Shown here in pieces: positions 7,572 to 16,454 of a stretch of 64,000 nt of DNA (positions are counted from its first letter, which is position 1; every line of letters begins with the position of its first letter). The position numbers were made by a program, and so were the translations under genes. The notes beneath the pieces are model-generated. The model did no database searches and was not told the DNA's origin. It worked only from the letters and a program-made list of their open reading frames with translations. The stretch is taken from the NCBI GenBank assembly GCA_947477745.1, contig CANJUF010000007.1:27585-91584 (forward strand). Reading direction: 5' to 3'. Origin of the DNA: Sphingomonadaceae bacterium (GTDB taxonomy: Bacteria; Pseudomonadota; Alphaproteobacteria; Sphingomonadales; Sphingomonadaceae).

Positions 7572-8768
7572 TCACCACACCAGCGGCAATTCCGTCGGCC
7601 CGATGATCCCCGAGCAGAACGACTCTATCTCCGCCCCCTCCGCGATCCGGAAGTCCGGCAGCACCGACAGCGCCTCTTCCATCGCGATGCGCATCTCGCG
7701 CCGCGCAAGGTGCATGCCGATGCACAGGTGCGGGCCGTAACCGAAGCTGACGTGGCGCGGCTTGCGCGCGAAATCGACCTTCTCTGGCTCGGGAAACGCC
7801 TCCGGATCGTTGCCGGCAAGGTGCGTCGGCATCAGGACCAGATCGAACGCCTTGATCTGAACGCCGTCCACCACCGTGTCCTTGGTGCACAAGCGGATCG
7901 TCGTCACCGCGGCATAGGCGCGCATCAGCTCGTCGATCGCATCGCCGATCCGTTCGGGATTGGCGCGCAGCCATGCCTGGTCCTCAGGGTTCTCGGCAAG
8001 GTGGCGGAACTGGTTCGACATGTTGGTCGAGACCGTATCGAGCCCGCCGACGAACAGGTTGAAGCAGAAGCCGGTAAGCTCGTCCCGGGTCAGCTTGCGG
8101 CCATCGATCTCGCCCTCGACGGCGAGCGAGATCAGGTCGCCGCGCGGGTTGGCCCGGCGGTCCTCGCACTGCGCATTGAGATAGTCGGTGATCTTGCGCA
8201 GCGCCTCGGCAACGGGTTCCTGCTCGCTCGAGCGCAGGATCGCGTGCTCCCATTCGAGGAACGTCGCCATGTCCTCCTGCGGCATGCCCATCAGTTCGAG
8301 GAACACCCGGATCGGAAACTCGAACGCGAAGTCGGCCACGAAGTCGCACGTTCCGCGCGGCCGCAGCTCCTCCAGCCGCGAGCGGGCGAACTGGCGCATG
8401 TGGTCTTCAAGCCGGGCGATGTGCTTGGGCGCGAACATCGGGTTGAGCAGCATGCGGTATTTCGAATGGAGCGGCGGATCGCTCTCGTGCGGGATCGAAT
8501 ACCACTCCTGTCCGATCATCTGGCCGAAGCCCGAAGTGCCTTTCACCGTGAAGTGCTCGGTATCCATGTAGATCGCCTGCAGCGCCGCCTGGCTGCGCGG
8601 GATCCACGCGCCGGGCAGCATCGGGTGCATGTCCTGCGCCCAGAAGATCGGCGGATAGGTGTGGATCTCGGGGATCATCGTGCGCGGCAGCACCGAGGAA
8701 CGCGCGCCGCGCAGCTTGAAGGGGTAAGGGCGGACGAGGTCCGCCGGGACGTGATCGGGAAGCGCCAT
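7572..8768 (-). CDS. Cytochrome P450
   Basis: A 398-residue soluble bacterial P450 monooxygenase. The I-helix oxygen-binding motif is GGLDTVST, the K-helix ExxR motif is ELMR, and the haem loop FGYGPHLCIG supplies the cysteine ligand about residue 350. The ATG at 8768 shares its A with the TGA of the upstream gene (TGATG), so translation is coupled to the Tat-exported DUF1214 protein; a longer in-frame start at 9044 lies inside that gene and is rejected. It would hydroxylate a hydrophobic substrate and needs a ferredoxin and reductase, neither encoded in the window. It is the last gene of a four-gene minus-strand unit. Confidence 0.93.
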   Translation of the reverse strand: MALPDHVPADLVRPYPFKLRGARSSVLPRTMIPEIHTYPPIFWAQDMHPMLPGAWIPRSQAALQAIYMDTEHFTVKGTSGFGQMIGQEWYSIPHESDPPLHSKYRMLLNPMFAPKHIARLEDHMRQFARSRLEELRPRGTCDFVADFAFEFPIRVFLELMGMPQEDMATFLEWEHAILRSSEQEPVAEALRKITDYLNAQCEDRRANPRGDLISLAVEGEIDGRKLTRDELTGFCFNLFVGGLDTVSTNMSNQFRHLAENPEDQAWLRANPERIGDAIDELMRAYAAVTTIRLCTKDTVVDGVQIKAFDLVLMPTHLAGNDPEAFPEPEKVDFARKPRHVSFGYGPHLCIGMHLARREMRIAMEEALSVLPDFRIAEGAEIESFCSGIIGPTELPLVW

Positions 8769-10021
8769 CAACGCCCCCGCTTCAGGTCTTTCAGTTTCAC
8801 CACCCGCGTCTTGACCGGATCGATATGCCCCGGCGCGAGCTGGAAGCGCCAGAACACCGTGCCCCTCGGGCGGCCCTGCGTATCGAGCCAGTTGGGCAGT
8901 CCCGGATCCTCGTGCGCGACGATCATGCGGAACGAGCCGTCCTGCTCCAGCCTGGTGCGCTTGCGGTTTTGCCAGACCGGGCGGTTCACATAGTCGTACG
9001 TGGCGAAGTAGCGGGTGAACAGCATCACGTTGGCAAAGCGGCATTCGGGCCAGCGCCCGCGCATCTCCAGCGCCTCGTCCGGGCCAAGCTGGTACTGTGT
9101 CTGCAGATAGCGGTTGTCGGCGGCGGCATAGCCGATGTTGCGATTGGCCGATTCGACGTTCGGGTCGGTGAACTGGTTCGGCACGGTCGACAGGAAGCGC
9201 GCGATCGCCGCGGAGTTGCGCGGCATGTCGGTCGGCCCGCTCATCCCCAGCACGGCTTCGAAATAGGTGGCGACGGTCTGCAGGCGCGCGGCCATCTCTT
9301 CATCGGTGGCGAGCGCGGGCGCGGCGGGGCGCGTGACCGGGCTGATCGTCAGCGGGATGTGGAGGTTCTGGTCGGCGGCGGCCGAGGTTTCCCACTCGAA
9401 ATAGTGGCGCGTGGTGATCGTGCGCGCGTCGCTTGCGAGCGCGAGCCAGTTGCGGTCCCGCTTCGCTCCGCCAACGTTGATTTCGAAAGAGCCGTCCGGC
9501 GCCACGTCGAACTCGGTGTCATTCAATGTGGCGGCAAGCGCGATCGGACGGGCGCCGTCGCGTTCCGCCCGCTCGACCGTAAACGAGGTGTAGATCGCGC
9601 CCGCGGTGTTGCCGCGAATGACATATTCGCCGTCCGGCTTGATCGGCGCGAAGTAATAGATCGCGTCGGGGTTGTCGCCGAGCAGCTTGCGGTCTGGCCC
9701 GACGAAGCGGGTGAACATGGGGTTCGAGGTGTCCGCCGACATCCAGAAATCGAGCGCGAGCTGCAGCGCGTCGGCCATGATCAGCCGCGCTTCGGCGCGC
9801 TCGTTCGAGGTGATCCCGGCATAGGGCGGGGTGCTGAACTTCGCATCCCACTCGATCATCTTTTGCGCCAGCGCGAGCCAGGCCCGGCTGGCCGGGCCGC
9901 CATCGCTGCCTTGCGCGAGCGCAGGGCCCGATGCGGCCAGCGATGCCAGCGCGCCCGGCATCGCCGCACCTGCGCCGCCCAGTGTCAAACCCTTGAGCAG
10001 CGAACGCCTGTTGCTTGCCAT
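8768..10021 (-). CDS. Tat-exported DUF1214-type protein
   Basis: A 417-residue protein with a twin-arginine signal (NRRSLLKG, hydrophobic stretch, cleavage near ALAQ). The start at 10021 is preceded by GGGGAG; an ORF start seven codons earlier lacks this. The C-terminal part carries HEDPGLPNWLDTQG, a signature that recurs in two other proteins of this window (26612-27910 and 46196-47452). The molecular role of DUF1214 proteins is not established. Tat export implies that it folds in the cytoplasm before reaching the periplasm. Coupling to the P450 suggests a shared pathway. Confidence 0.75.
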   Translation of the reverse strand: MASNRRSLLKGLTLGGAGAAMPGALASLAASGPALAQGSDGGPASRAWLALAQKMIEWDAKFSTPPYAGITSNERAEARLIMADALQLALDFWMSADTSNPMFTRFVGPDRKLLGDNPDAIYYFAPIKPDGEYVIRGNTAGAIYTSFTVERAERDGARPIALAATLNDTEFDVAPDGSFEINVGGAKRDRNWLALASDARTITTRHYFEWETSAAADQNLHIPLTISPVTRPAAPALATDEEMAARLQTVATYFEAVLGMSGPTDMPRNSAAIARFLSTVPNQFTDPNVESANRNIGYAAADNRYLQTQYQLGPDEALEMRGRWPECRFANVMLFTRYFATYDYVNRPVWQNRKRTRLEQDGSFRMIVAHEDPGLPNWLDTQGRPRGTVFWRFQLAPGHIDPVKTRVVKLKDLKRGR

Positions 10022-10057
10022 TATCTTCTCCCCTTTTCGCACGGCCCGGTGCCGAAG

Positions 10058-11053
10058 TCAGTCGTAGATCGAATCCCGCTCGCCCAGCCATGACGGCAGG
10101 TCGAGTTTCGGCGCAGGCAGCGGCACTGCGCCATGCTCGAAGTCGAGCTGGTCGAACGGATCGGGATGGACGTACCATGCGGTCGGATCGCCAAGCCGCA
10201 CCTCGTAAAGCGAAACCCCTTCCGGCCCTGCGACCAGTGTCGGCAGCGGCGTGCCCACTTCCAGCGTGATGTGCATACCCCTGGTGCAGAGCTTTCCGCC
10301 CACGGACATCGAGCCATCTGTGACGAGAATCGTCTGGATGCAGTTGCGCCCGCGCGTGGGGATGATCATGCCCGGATCGATCCGGGTCAGCGTGCACATC
10401 GCCTGCGGCCCGAAATCGAGCCACTTTTCCCATGCCGAAATGCGCTTGCCGTTCTGCTCCTGCGCCAGCACTTCGATCCATTCGCACTCGTCGGCATGGC
10501 GGAAGCGCGGCTTGGCGAGCGGGCGGGCCGGGCGCGCCGCGATCGGCGTGGTCAGCATGCCGTCGGGGCCATAGGTCGCGCGCGACTGTACTTCGGATTC
10601 GTCGCCCAGGTGCGGGTTGGCAAGCTGGGTGATCCCGCGTTCCTTCTTGAGCGCGGCGAAGCCTTCGGGATCGGCATACCAGACGAACGGGTAGCCCCCC
10701 ATCACCTCATAGACGATCACCCCGTCCGGCCCGGTGATGTTGGGGCCATAAGGCGTGCCGATGTCGAGCATGATGTTGGTCCCGGCGGGGCATTCCACCC
10801 CGCCGCATTCCATCGACCCTTCGAGCAAGTAGATCGTGTTGGGGCACATGTGGCCATGCTGGGCGATGATCATGCCCGGATCCCACTTGCCCGCGAAAGC
10901 GAGCACGCGCGGCTCGTAGTTGAGCCACTTTTCCAATGCTTCCTTGCGCACGCCCGAATGATCCTGCGCGAGCACCGGCTTCCATTCCATGTCGTCGAGA
11001 TGCTGGAAGCTGGGCTCGGGATAGTTGAGCCGCAGTCTCATCGCGCCTTGCAT
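10058..11053 (-). CDS. Tandem-cupin (bicupin) protein
   Basis: A 331-residue protein with two similar beta-barrel halves, residues about 20-135 and 190-300. Each has the same block: EKWLNYEPRVL / EKWLDFGPQAM, then WDPGMII / IDPGMII, then EGSMECGG / DGSMSVGG. Cupin repeats of this kind are found in dioxygenases, isomerases and binding proteins. A metal-binding histidine set is only partly visible (HGHMCPN in the first half, R-G-R-N-C in the second), so the second domain may have lost metal. A GAGGAG ribosome-binding site precedes the ATG at 11053. It lies between the two Tat-exported genes. Substrate unknown. Confidence 0.7.
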   Translation of the reverse strand: MQGAMRLRLNYPEPSFQHLDDMEWKPVLAQDHSGVRKEALEKWLNYEPRVLAFAGKWDPGMIIAQHGHMCPNTIYLLEGSMECGGVECPAGTNIMLDIGTPYGPNITGPDGVIVYEVMGGYPFVWYADPEGFAALKKERGITQLANPHLGDESEVQSRATYGPDGMLTTPIAARPARPLAKPRFRHADECEWIEVLAQEQNGKRISAWEKWLDFGPQAMCTLTRIDPGMIIPTRGRNCIQTILVTDGSMSVGGKLCTRGMHITLEVGTPLPTLVAGPEGVSLYEVRLGDPTAWYVHPDPFDQLDFEHGAVPLPAPKLDLPSWLGERDSIYD

Positions 11054-11066
11054 TTCCGCTGTCTCC

Positions 11067-12230
11067 TCAGCCCGGCATCTTCATCTTGTCGCGCATGGTC
11101 GAACGCTCGATCATGCCGTAAGCGGTCTCGCCCTCGAAGCTGTAGTGCGCGATCATCTGGTGGAGCGGTGGGAACTGCGATTCCGCCGGCGGAATTGACG
11201 GCACGCCGCCAGTGGTCTTGCCGCCAAAGGTGAAGCGTCTGCCATCTTCGGTTTCCATCACGCAGGTGACGTCCTCGCCCGAATACTGGAAGTCCTTGAG
11301 CCACGGCGATTTGACCGCGCGTGCCGGGATCAGATCGCCTTCGCCAAGATAGACGAAGCCCTCGTTGTAATCGTATTCCTTGCCGGACTTGTAGCCGGGG
11401 TAGGCGATGTAGCCGAACGCCTTGCCGCTGGGGAATACCGCAGACTGCCAGGCGTGGCCGAAGAATTCCTGGAGCTTGCGCACGCCCTTGCGGCGGATGC
11501 GCAGCGCCCCGCCGGTGAACTCCACGTCCTTGCCTTCCCAGTTGATCACGCCCTTGACGCGGCAGAGCTGCTCCAGCCGGTCGCCGCCCATGGCCAGCGC
11601 TTCGCCGCCCTTGGCCATGCGCTCCCTTGCATCTTTAGACATGGTGCCCTGGATGAAAGGCGGCACCACCGGCCAGGCCTCGATCTCGAAGCGTAGCGGC
11701 GCGAGTTTTTGAGTGGCATAGCCGGGGACCAGCATCTCATCCCAGGGGCCGCTGGGGACCGCGCCCGAAAAGCCGGACTTGTAACGCTTGAACGGCTCGA
11801 CCACCTCGAACCACAGCCCGCCGGTGCCGAAGTGCGAGGCCTTGCCGTTGGCTCCCGTTTCCTTGTGGCGCGGCGCGGCGACGTTCTGGCGCATCACGCG
11901 GCCTTCGGGCGTGACGAAGCCCATCTCGATGTGCGGGTGGTCCCAGTCCGGCGCCATCGCCTCGACTGCGCAGCGCGGAAAGGCGAAGCGGCCCTGATCG
12001 TCCCACAGCCACCAGTTGAAGCCTTCCTGCATCCCCGGTTCGGTCTGCTTCTCGGTGATGAAATACTCGAACGCGGGATCTTTCCCGCCGGTCAGATCGC
12101 TCATGCCTGCTCCTGTGCCTGTTGATTTCCTGCTGCTCGCCGCTCCGGCCAAGCCGGGGACGAGCGCCGCCGTGGCAGCCGCGCCGCCTGTCACCAGCGC
12201 CGTGCGCCGCGTGTATCCCGATTGGCTCAT
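11067..12230 (-). CDS. Tat-exported protein, lipocalin/hydratase-like, function unknown
   Basis: A 387-residue protein whose N-terminus carries a twin-arginine signal (GYTRRTALVTGGAAA, then LVPGLAGAAS). The mature part is rich in aromatic beta-strand motifs (FNWWLWDDQGRFAFPR, PDWDHPHIEMGF, FEGETAYGMIERSTM), resembling the calycin-like proteins around carotenoid hydratases and AttH; this likeness is by eye and uncertain. The ATG at 12230 has GAGAGGGG before it; an alternative leaderless form could start at a later Met (SDLTGGKDPAFEYF). It is the first gene of the minus-strand unit and is divergent from the SDR at 12395. Confidence 0.55.
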   Translation of the reverse strand: MSQSGYTRRTALVTGGAAATAALVPGLAGAASSRKSTGTGAGMSDLTGGKDPAFEYFITEKQTEPGMQEGFNWWLWDDQGRFAFPRCAVEAMAPDWDHPHIEMGFVTPEGRVMRQNVAAPRHKETGANGKASHFGTGGLWFEVVEPFKRYKSGFSGAVPSGPWDEMLVPGYATQKLAPLRFEIEAWPVVPPFIQGTMSKDARERMAKGGEALAMGGDRLEQLCRVKGVINWEGKDVEFTGGALRIRRKGVRKLQEFFGHAWQSAVFPSGKAFGYIAYPGYKSGKEYDYNEGFVYLGEGDLIPARAVKSPWLKDFQYSGEDVTCVMETEDGRRFTFGGKTTGGVPSIPPAESQFPPLHQMIAHYSFEGETAYGMIERSTMRDKMKMPG

Positions 12231-12394
12231 AGGCCCCTCTCCATGCTCGGGGCGCTTTGCCGCCTCGCGAGTCCCTGACATGCGTATCCTATCCCCGCAG
12301 CAATGCGAAGCCCGCCCGGGGCATTATGGCGGCTTGACTCGCCGCGCGCCCGGTTTGACGAGGCGAATAACGCAATAAAGCAGGGAGGGTATCG

Positions 12395-13165
12395 ATGGCG
12401 TCGGGAAAACATGCAGGGAAAGTCGCGGTTTGCGTGGGCAGCGCAACCGGCATGGGCGCGGAAAGCGCATTCCGGCTCGCCAGCGAAGGCGCAAGCGTGG
12501 TGATCGGCGACATCAACATGGCGGCGGCGGAAAAGCTGGTCGACCGCATTTCCTCGGCAGGGGGCGAGGCGGTGGCCCGCGCCTGCGACATTGCGAACGA
12601 GGACGCGGTCAATGCGCTGATCCACGGCGCGGCCCGCCAATTCGGCGGCCTCGACCTGATGCACGTCAATGCCGCCGATCTCAGCCTTGGTCCCAAGGAT
12701 GGCGATGCCCTGTCGATCGACCTTGCCACTTTCGACCGATCGGTCGAGGTCAATCTGCGCGGCCACCTGCTGTGCACGCGCGCCGCTATCCCGCTGATGC
12801 GCGAGCGTGGCAAGGGCGCCATCGTCTACACCTCGTCCGACGCCGCCAAGACCGCCGCGCCGTTCCAGTTCAGCTACTACGTCACCAAGGCGGCGCTCAA
12901 TGCGCTGATGCGCCATGTCGCGATTCGCTGGGGCGCGAAAGGGATCAGGGCGAACGCGATTTGCCCCGGTGTGATCTTGACCGAAACCGTGATGCGCCAC
13001 ATGAGTGACGAAGTGCGCACCGACGCGCTCAAGCGGGTGCCCAGTCCGCGCCTGGGCGAACCGAAGGACATCGCCAACCTGGTCAGCTTCCTGCTTTCGG
13101 ACGAAGCCGACTGGATCAATGGACAGGCCATCAGTATCGACGGCGGATCGGTCATGCATGGCTGA
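12395..13165 (+). CDS. Short-chain dehydrogenase/reductase (SDR)
   Basis: A 256-residue classical SDR. The cofactor loop is GSATGMG, Asp39 after the second strand (VVIGDIN) predicts NAD preference, and the catalytic Tyr-Lys lies in YYVTK with the Ser in YTSSDA. The usual NNAG is replaced by NAAD. The C-terminal INGQAISIDGGSVMHG is standard. AGGGAGGG precedes the ATG. It heads a plus-strand group with a COQ4-like protein and an extended SDR and probably interconverts an alcohol and a ketone in the same pathway. Confidence 0.9.
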   Translation: MASGKHAGKVAVCVGSATGMGAESAFRLASEGASVVIGDINMAAAEKLVDRISSAGGEAVARACDIANEDAVNALIHGAARQFGGLDLMHVNAADLSLGPKDGDALSIDLATFDRSVEVNLRGHLLCTRAAIPLMRERGKGAIVYTSSDAAKTAAPFQFSYYVTKAALNALMRHVAIRWGAKGIRANAICPGVILTETVMRHMSDEVRTDALKRVPSPRLGEPKDIANLVSFLLSDEADWINGQAISIDGGSVMHG

Positions 13166-13201
13166 ACAGAAATACGGGACCGCAGAGGACAGGATCACAC
13201 C

Positions 13202-14077
13202 ATGAAGGACGCAGACAAGGAGAGGGCCGCACTCGACGCCTATCTCGGCAAGAACATCCGGCTCGAGGCGCCGACCTCCAGCCTGATGAAAAGCACGTCG
13301 GAATGGCTCAACCATCCAATCATCCGCGAGGTCCTGCCGATCTGGTTGCTGCGCAAGAACGGGCCGGATTTCCCCGTGGAGGCAGACCACACGCTCGGCC
13401 TGTCCAAGGCTTTCGACGAAGTCGTGCCGCCCGCGCGCCTTGCCGAATTGCTGGAACAAGAACGCCGCATCAATCCCGAATTCGATGCATGGGTCGCCGA
13501 AGGCTTCGTCTCGACTTACGACAATGAGCATTTCAACCAGTATGCGCCGGGCACCGTCGGCGGCATGATCGGCTACCAGATCCGCGAGCATGGTTTCGAC
13601 CTGACGCTGGGCGTTGGCAATCAGGTGCCCGAAAACATGACCACGCTGGAATACTGGAAGATCCGCGGCCGCCAGAGCCATGACTTCGAGCATATTCTCA
13701 CCGGCGGCCAGTTCAATTCGCTGGGCGAGGTGGCGATCACGTTCGGGCGGGTCGCCAACCAGTCGCGCCATCTCAGCCCCGAGCTCGCCGGCGCGGTCAA
13801 TCCCTACCAAGCCTTCGCGGGCCTGCGCATGGTGACGCGCGCGATGATCCATTATCCCGAGACGCTGGTGCCGACGCTGCGCTGCCTTGAACAGGGGATT
13901 GCGGTCGGGCTCGCCTCGCCGCCGTTCTGGTTCATGAAGTGGGAAGAGGTGTTCCACATGACCCCGGCCGAGGCGCGCGCCCATTTCGGCGTTCCGCCGG
14001 TCGCCGAAGTCGATACCCATCACGAGGCGATCCTGTTCCGCCAGGACCCCGAAGACATTGCCATGGCGGCAGAATAA
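13202..14077 (+). CDS. COQ4-family protein
   Basis: A 291-residue protein with the Coq4 zinc signature exactly as expected: HDFEH followed by eleven residues and a glutamate (HDxxHx11E), in the segment GRQSHDFEHILTGGQ. Coq4 acts in ubiquinone biosynthesis, where it has been linked to ring C1 decarboxylation/hydroxylation. Here the gene lies between SDRs in a catabolic cluster rather than with ubi genes, so a role on another phenolic or hydrophobic ring is conceivable; that is inference. The N-terminal PIWLLRKNGPDFP and C-terminal AHFGVPP are also family-like. The gene is 36 bases after the SDR. Confidence 0.8.
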   Translation: MKDADKERAALDAYLGKNIRLEAPTSSLMKSTSEWLNHPIIREVLPIWLLRKNGPDFPVEADHTLGLSKAFDEVVPPARLAELLEQERRINPEFDAWVAEGFVSTYDNEHFNQYAPGTVGGMIGYQIREHGFDLTLGVGNQVPENMTTLEYWKIRGRQSHDFEHILTGGQFNSLGEVAITFGRVANQSRHLSPELAGAVNPYQAFAGLRMVTRAMIHYPETLVPTLRCLEQGIAVGLASPPFWFMKWEEVFHMTPAEARAHFGVPPVAEVDTHHEAILFRQDPEDIAMAAE

Positions 14078-14120
14078 ACGACAAATCAGCCCGCAAGCGG
14101 GTCAGGGAGAGAAAAGCAAA

Positions 14121-15107
14121 GTGAAAACAATCTACGTTACCGGTGCGACCGGGATTCTCGGTGCGAACGTGTGCACGCAGCTGCTTGCCAAGGGATACGC
14201 GGTGCGCGCCTCGGTGCGCGACATGGACAATTCCGATGCGCTCGCGCTGCGCGGTGCCGGGGTCGAAATCGTGCCCGGCGATCTCAAGGACCGCGCCAGC
14301 CTGTCCGCCGCGATCAAGGGCGCCGACGGCGTTATCCATTCGGGCGCGATGCTGGGCCGCCCCGGCGCGAGCTGGGAAGAAGGCTACGCCACCAATGTCG
14401 TGGGCACGATGAACCTGCTTTCGGCCGCCTGGGAGGCAGACAACCTGCCCGTCGTGCAGGTGCTGACCACCACCTTCTTCGACAGCGCCAGCACCCACAA
14501 CGAAGAATCCGCGCTCGATCTCACCTGCGCCTTCATGGACGTCTACACCGTGACCAAACGGCTCGCCTATCTCGAAGGCATGGGCCGGGTGCGCGAGGGG
14601 CAGGACATCCGTTTCATGGTGCCCGGTGCGATCTACGGGCCATCGATCTGCGTCGAGAAGGCCAATTGGGCCAACACCTTCAACGACCGCTTCATCAAGG
14701 CGATCAAGGGCGAGATGCCCACGCAATTGCCGCTGCCGATGCCGTGGTCCACGGCGGACGACTGCGCCTGGGTCTGCGTGGCTGCGCTCGAAAACGGCGA
14801 GGCGGGCAAGCGCTATGTCGCGCATGGCAGCCCCGATTCGACCGGCACCGTGGCTACGGTGATGAACCGCGCCTGCGAGGTGGCCGGGGTCGATCACCGC
14901 ATCGGCGAATATACCAAGGACCAGCTCGATTCGCCCGAACTGCTCGAGATTTTCGGGCCAACCATCCCGCTGCTCGCCAAGCGCACTTACCCGCAGCCGT
15001 TTTCCAGCAGCTTGAAGACCCAGCAAGCGCTCGGCTATGTGCCGACCGAACTGGGAGACGGGGTGCAGGCGATGATCGACTGGCTGCGCGAAGTCCGCGC
15101 GATCTGA
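14121..15107 (+). CDS. Extended SDR / NAD-dependent epimerase-type oxidoreductase
   Basis: A 328-residue extended SDR with the dinucleotide loop GATGILGANV at the very N-terminus and the YTVTK (Tyr-x-x-x-Lys) active site in the middle. The start is taken as GTG at 14121, with GGGAG eleven bases upstream, because an ATG-started longer frame at 14058 begins inside the previous gene and has no family sequence before the Rossmann strand. Relatives act as dihydroflavonol-reductase or 3-beta-HSD-like enzymes. The product is probably cytoplasmic. It is the third gene of the cluster. Confidence 0.85.
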   Translation: MKTIYVTGATGILGANVCTQLLAKGYAVRASVRDMDNSDALALRGAGVEIVPGDLKDRASLSAAIKGADGVIHSGAMLGRPGASWEEGYATNVVGTMNLLSAAWEADNLPVVQVLTTTFFDSASTHNEESALDLTCAFMDVYTVTKRLAYLEGMGRVREGQDIRFMVPGAIYGPSICVEKANWANTFNDRFIKAIKGEMPTQLPLPMPWSTADDCAWVCVAALENGEAGKRYVAHGSPDSTGTVATVMNRACEVAGVDHRIGEYTKDQLDSPELLEIFGPTIPLLAKRTYPQPFSSSLKTQQALGYVPTELGDGVQAMIDWLREVRAI

Positions 15108-15152
15108 AATCTCGTCATCCTGCTGCAATCAAGCCAAGACAAAGGACCGCCG

Positions 15153-16454
15153 ATGATGAAACGTCTTGTCCTCGCCGCCGTGCTGCTCGCCAGCGCTCCT
15201 GCCTTCGCCGATGCGACCGACCGCAAGTTCACCATCGCGGCGATCCCCGACACGCAGAACTACACGGATTACACGCATCAGACGGAGGAAAAATTCCCCT
15301 TCGACGCGCGCGCAATGTTCTTCGAGCAGATGGAATACATCGCCGCCAACGTGGAAAGCCAGGGCGGCGAGATCGCCTTCGTCACCGGGCTTGGGGACGC
15401 TTGGCAGCACCAGACCATGACGATCGATCCCGATCACTACATGCGCGGTTTCCGGGTCGATGAAAATTCGCTGTTCGCAAAGATATTCAAGCCGACGCCA
15501 AAGGTCTGGGATGTCGAGATGCCTGCTGCGCGCAAGGGCTACGAGCTGCTGATGGGCAAGGTGCCGTTCTCGGCCGTGCCGGGCAATCACGATTACGACG
15601 CGATGTGGACCGATTCCAAGTTCCCCTCGGCGGCGAAGATCGACCCCAGGGACATGTCGACCATCGGCGTGCTGCATCCCGGCGGGCTCAGCAATTTCCG
15701 CGCCGTGTTCGGGGAGAATACGCCGTTCTTCAAGGACAAGGAGTGGTATGTCGCCGCCAACGACGGCGGCGCCGACAGCGCCCAGGTGTTCGAGGCGGGC
15801 GGCTACAAGTTCCTGCACATCGGCCTGCAATTCGATCCGCCCGACACCTCGCTCGCATGGGCGGCGCGGGTGATCGAGAAGTACAAGGGCCTGCCGACGA
15901 TCGTTTCCACTCACGATTACCTGAGCACGCAGGGCGAGCGGAAGCCCAACCAGATCATCGACGGGCATCTGGTCGACCCGCAGAACAATTCGCCGCAGAT
16001 GGTCTGGGACAAGCTGCTCAGCCAGCACGACCAGATCTTCATGCTGCTGTGCGGACACCAGCACGGACAGGCGAGGCGCAACGATCCCAACAAGTTCGGC
16101 CACGAAGTCCATCAGGTGCTTGCCGACTATCAGGACCGCGGCCAGACCGCGATCGAGGCGGGCATCCAGTCCGAACGGCCGGTCAACATCGGTGACGGCT
16201 GGATGCGGCTGATGGAGTTCGATTTCACCGGCACGCAGCCGGTGGTGCGGGTGCGGACCTATTCGACGCACTACAAGAAGCAGAGCACGCAGATCCGGCA
16301 ATATGCCAAGTGGTACCGCGACCACGAGGATCCGGGCATGAGCGACAAGGACTTCGCGCGCGAGGACGATTTCACGATCCCGCTGACCGATTTTGTCGAG
16401 CGGTTCGGTACTGGAACGGCGAGCGCCCCGACGCCTACGCCCCCGGGGTCTTGA
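15153..16454 (+). CDS. Secreted calcineurin-like metallophosphoesterase
   Basis: A 433-residue protein with a signal peptide (KRLVLAAVLLASAPAFA, cleavage before DATD). Metal-binding motifs are in order: PDTQNY near residue 30 (divergent first D), GNHDYD near 145, a THDY block and CGHQHGQ near 300. It should hydrolyse a phosphomonoester or diester outside the cytoplasm; the substrate is unknown. Its last 20 bases overlap the end of the convergent GGDEF-EAL gene, so the two genes share their 3' coding ends. Confidence 0.85.
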   Translation: MMKRLVLAAVLLASAPAFADATDRKFTIAAIPDTQNYTDYTHQTEEKFPFDARAMFFEQMEYIAANVESQGGEIAFVTGLGDAWQHQTMTIDPDHYMRGFRVDENSLFAKIFKPTPKVWDVEMPAARKGYELLMGKVPFSAVPGNHDYDAMWTDSKFPSAAKIDPRDMSTIGVLHPGGLSNFRAVFGENTPFFKDKEWYVAANDGGADSAQVFEAGGYKFLHIGLQFDPPDTSLAWAARVIEKYKGLPTIVSTHDYLSTQGERKPNQIIDGHLVDPQNNSPQMVWDKLLSQHDQIFMLLCGHQHGQARRNDPNKFGHEVHQVLADYQDRGQTAIEAGIQSERPVNIGDGWMRLMEFDFTGTQPVVRVRTYSTHYKKQSTQIRQYAKWYRDHEDPGMSDKDFAREDDFTIPLTDFVERFGTGTASAPTPTPPGS

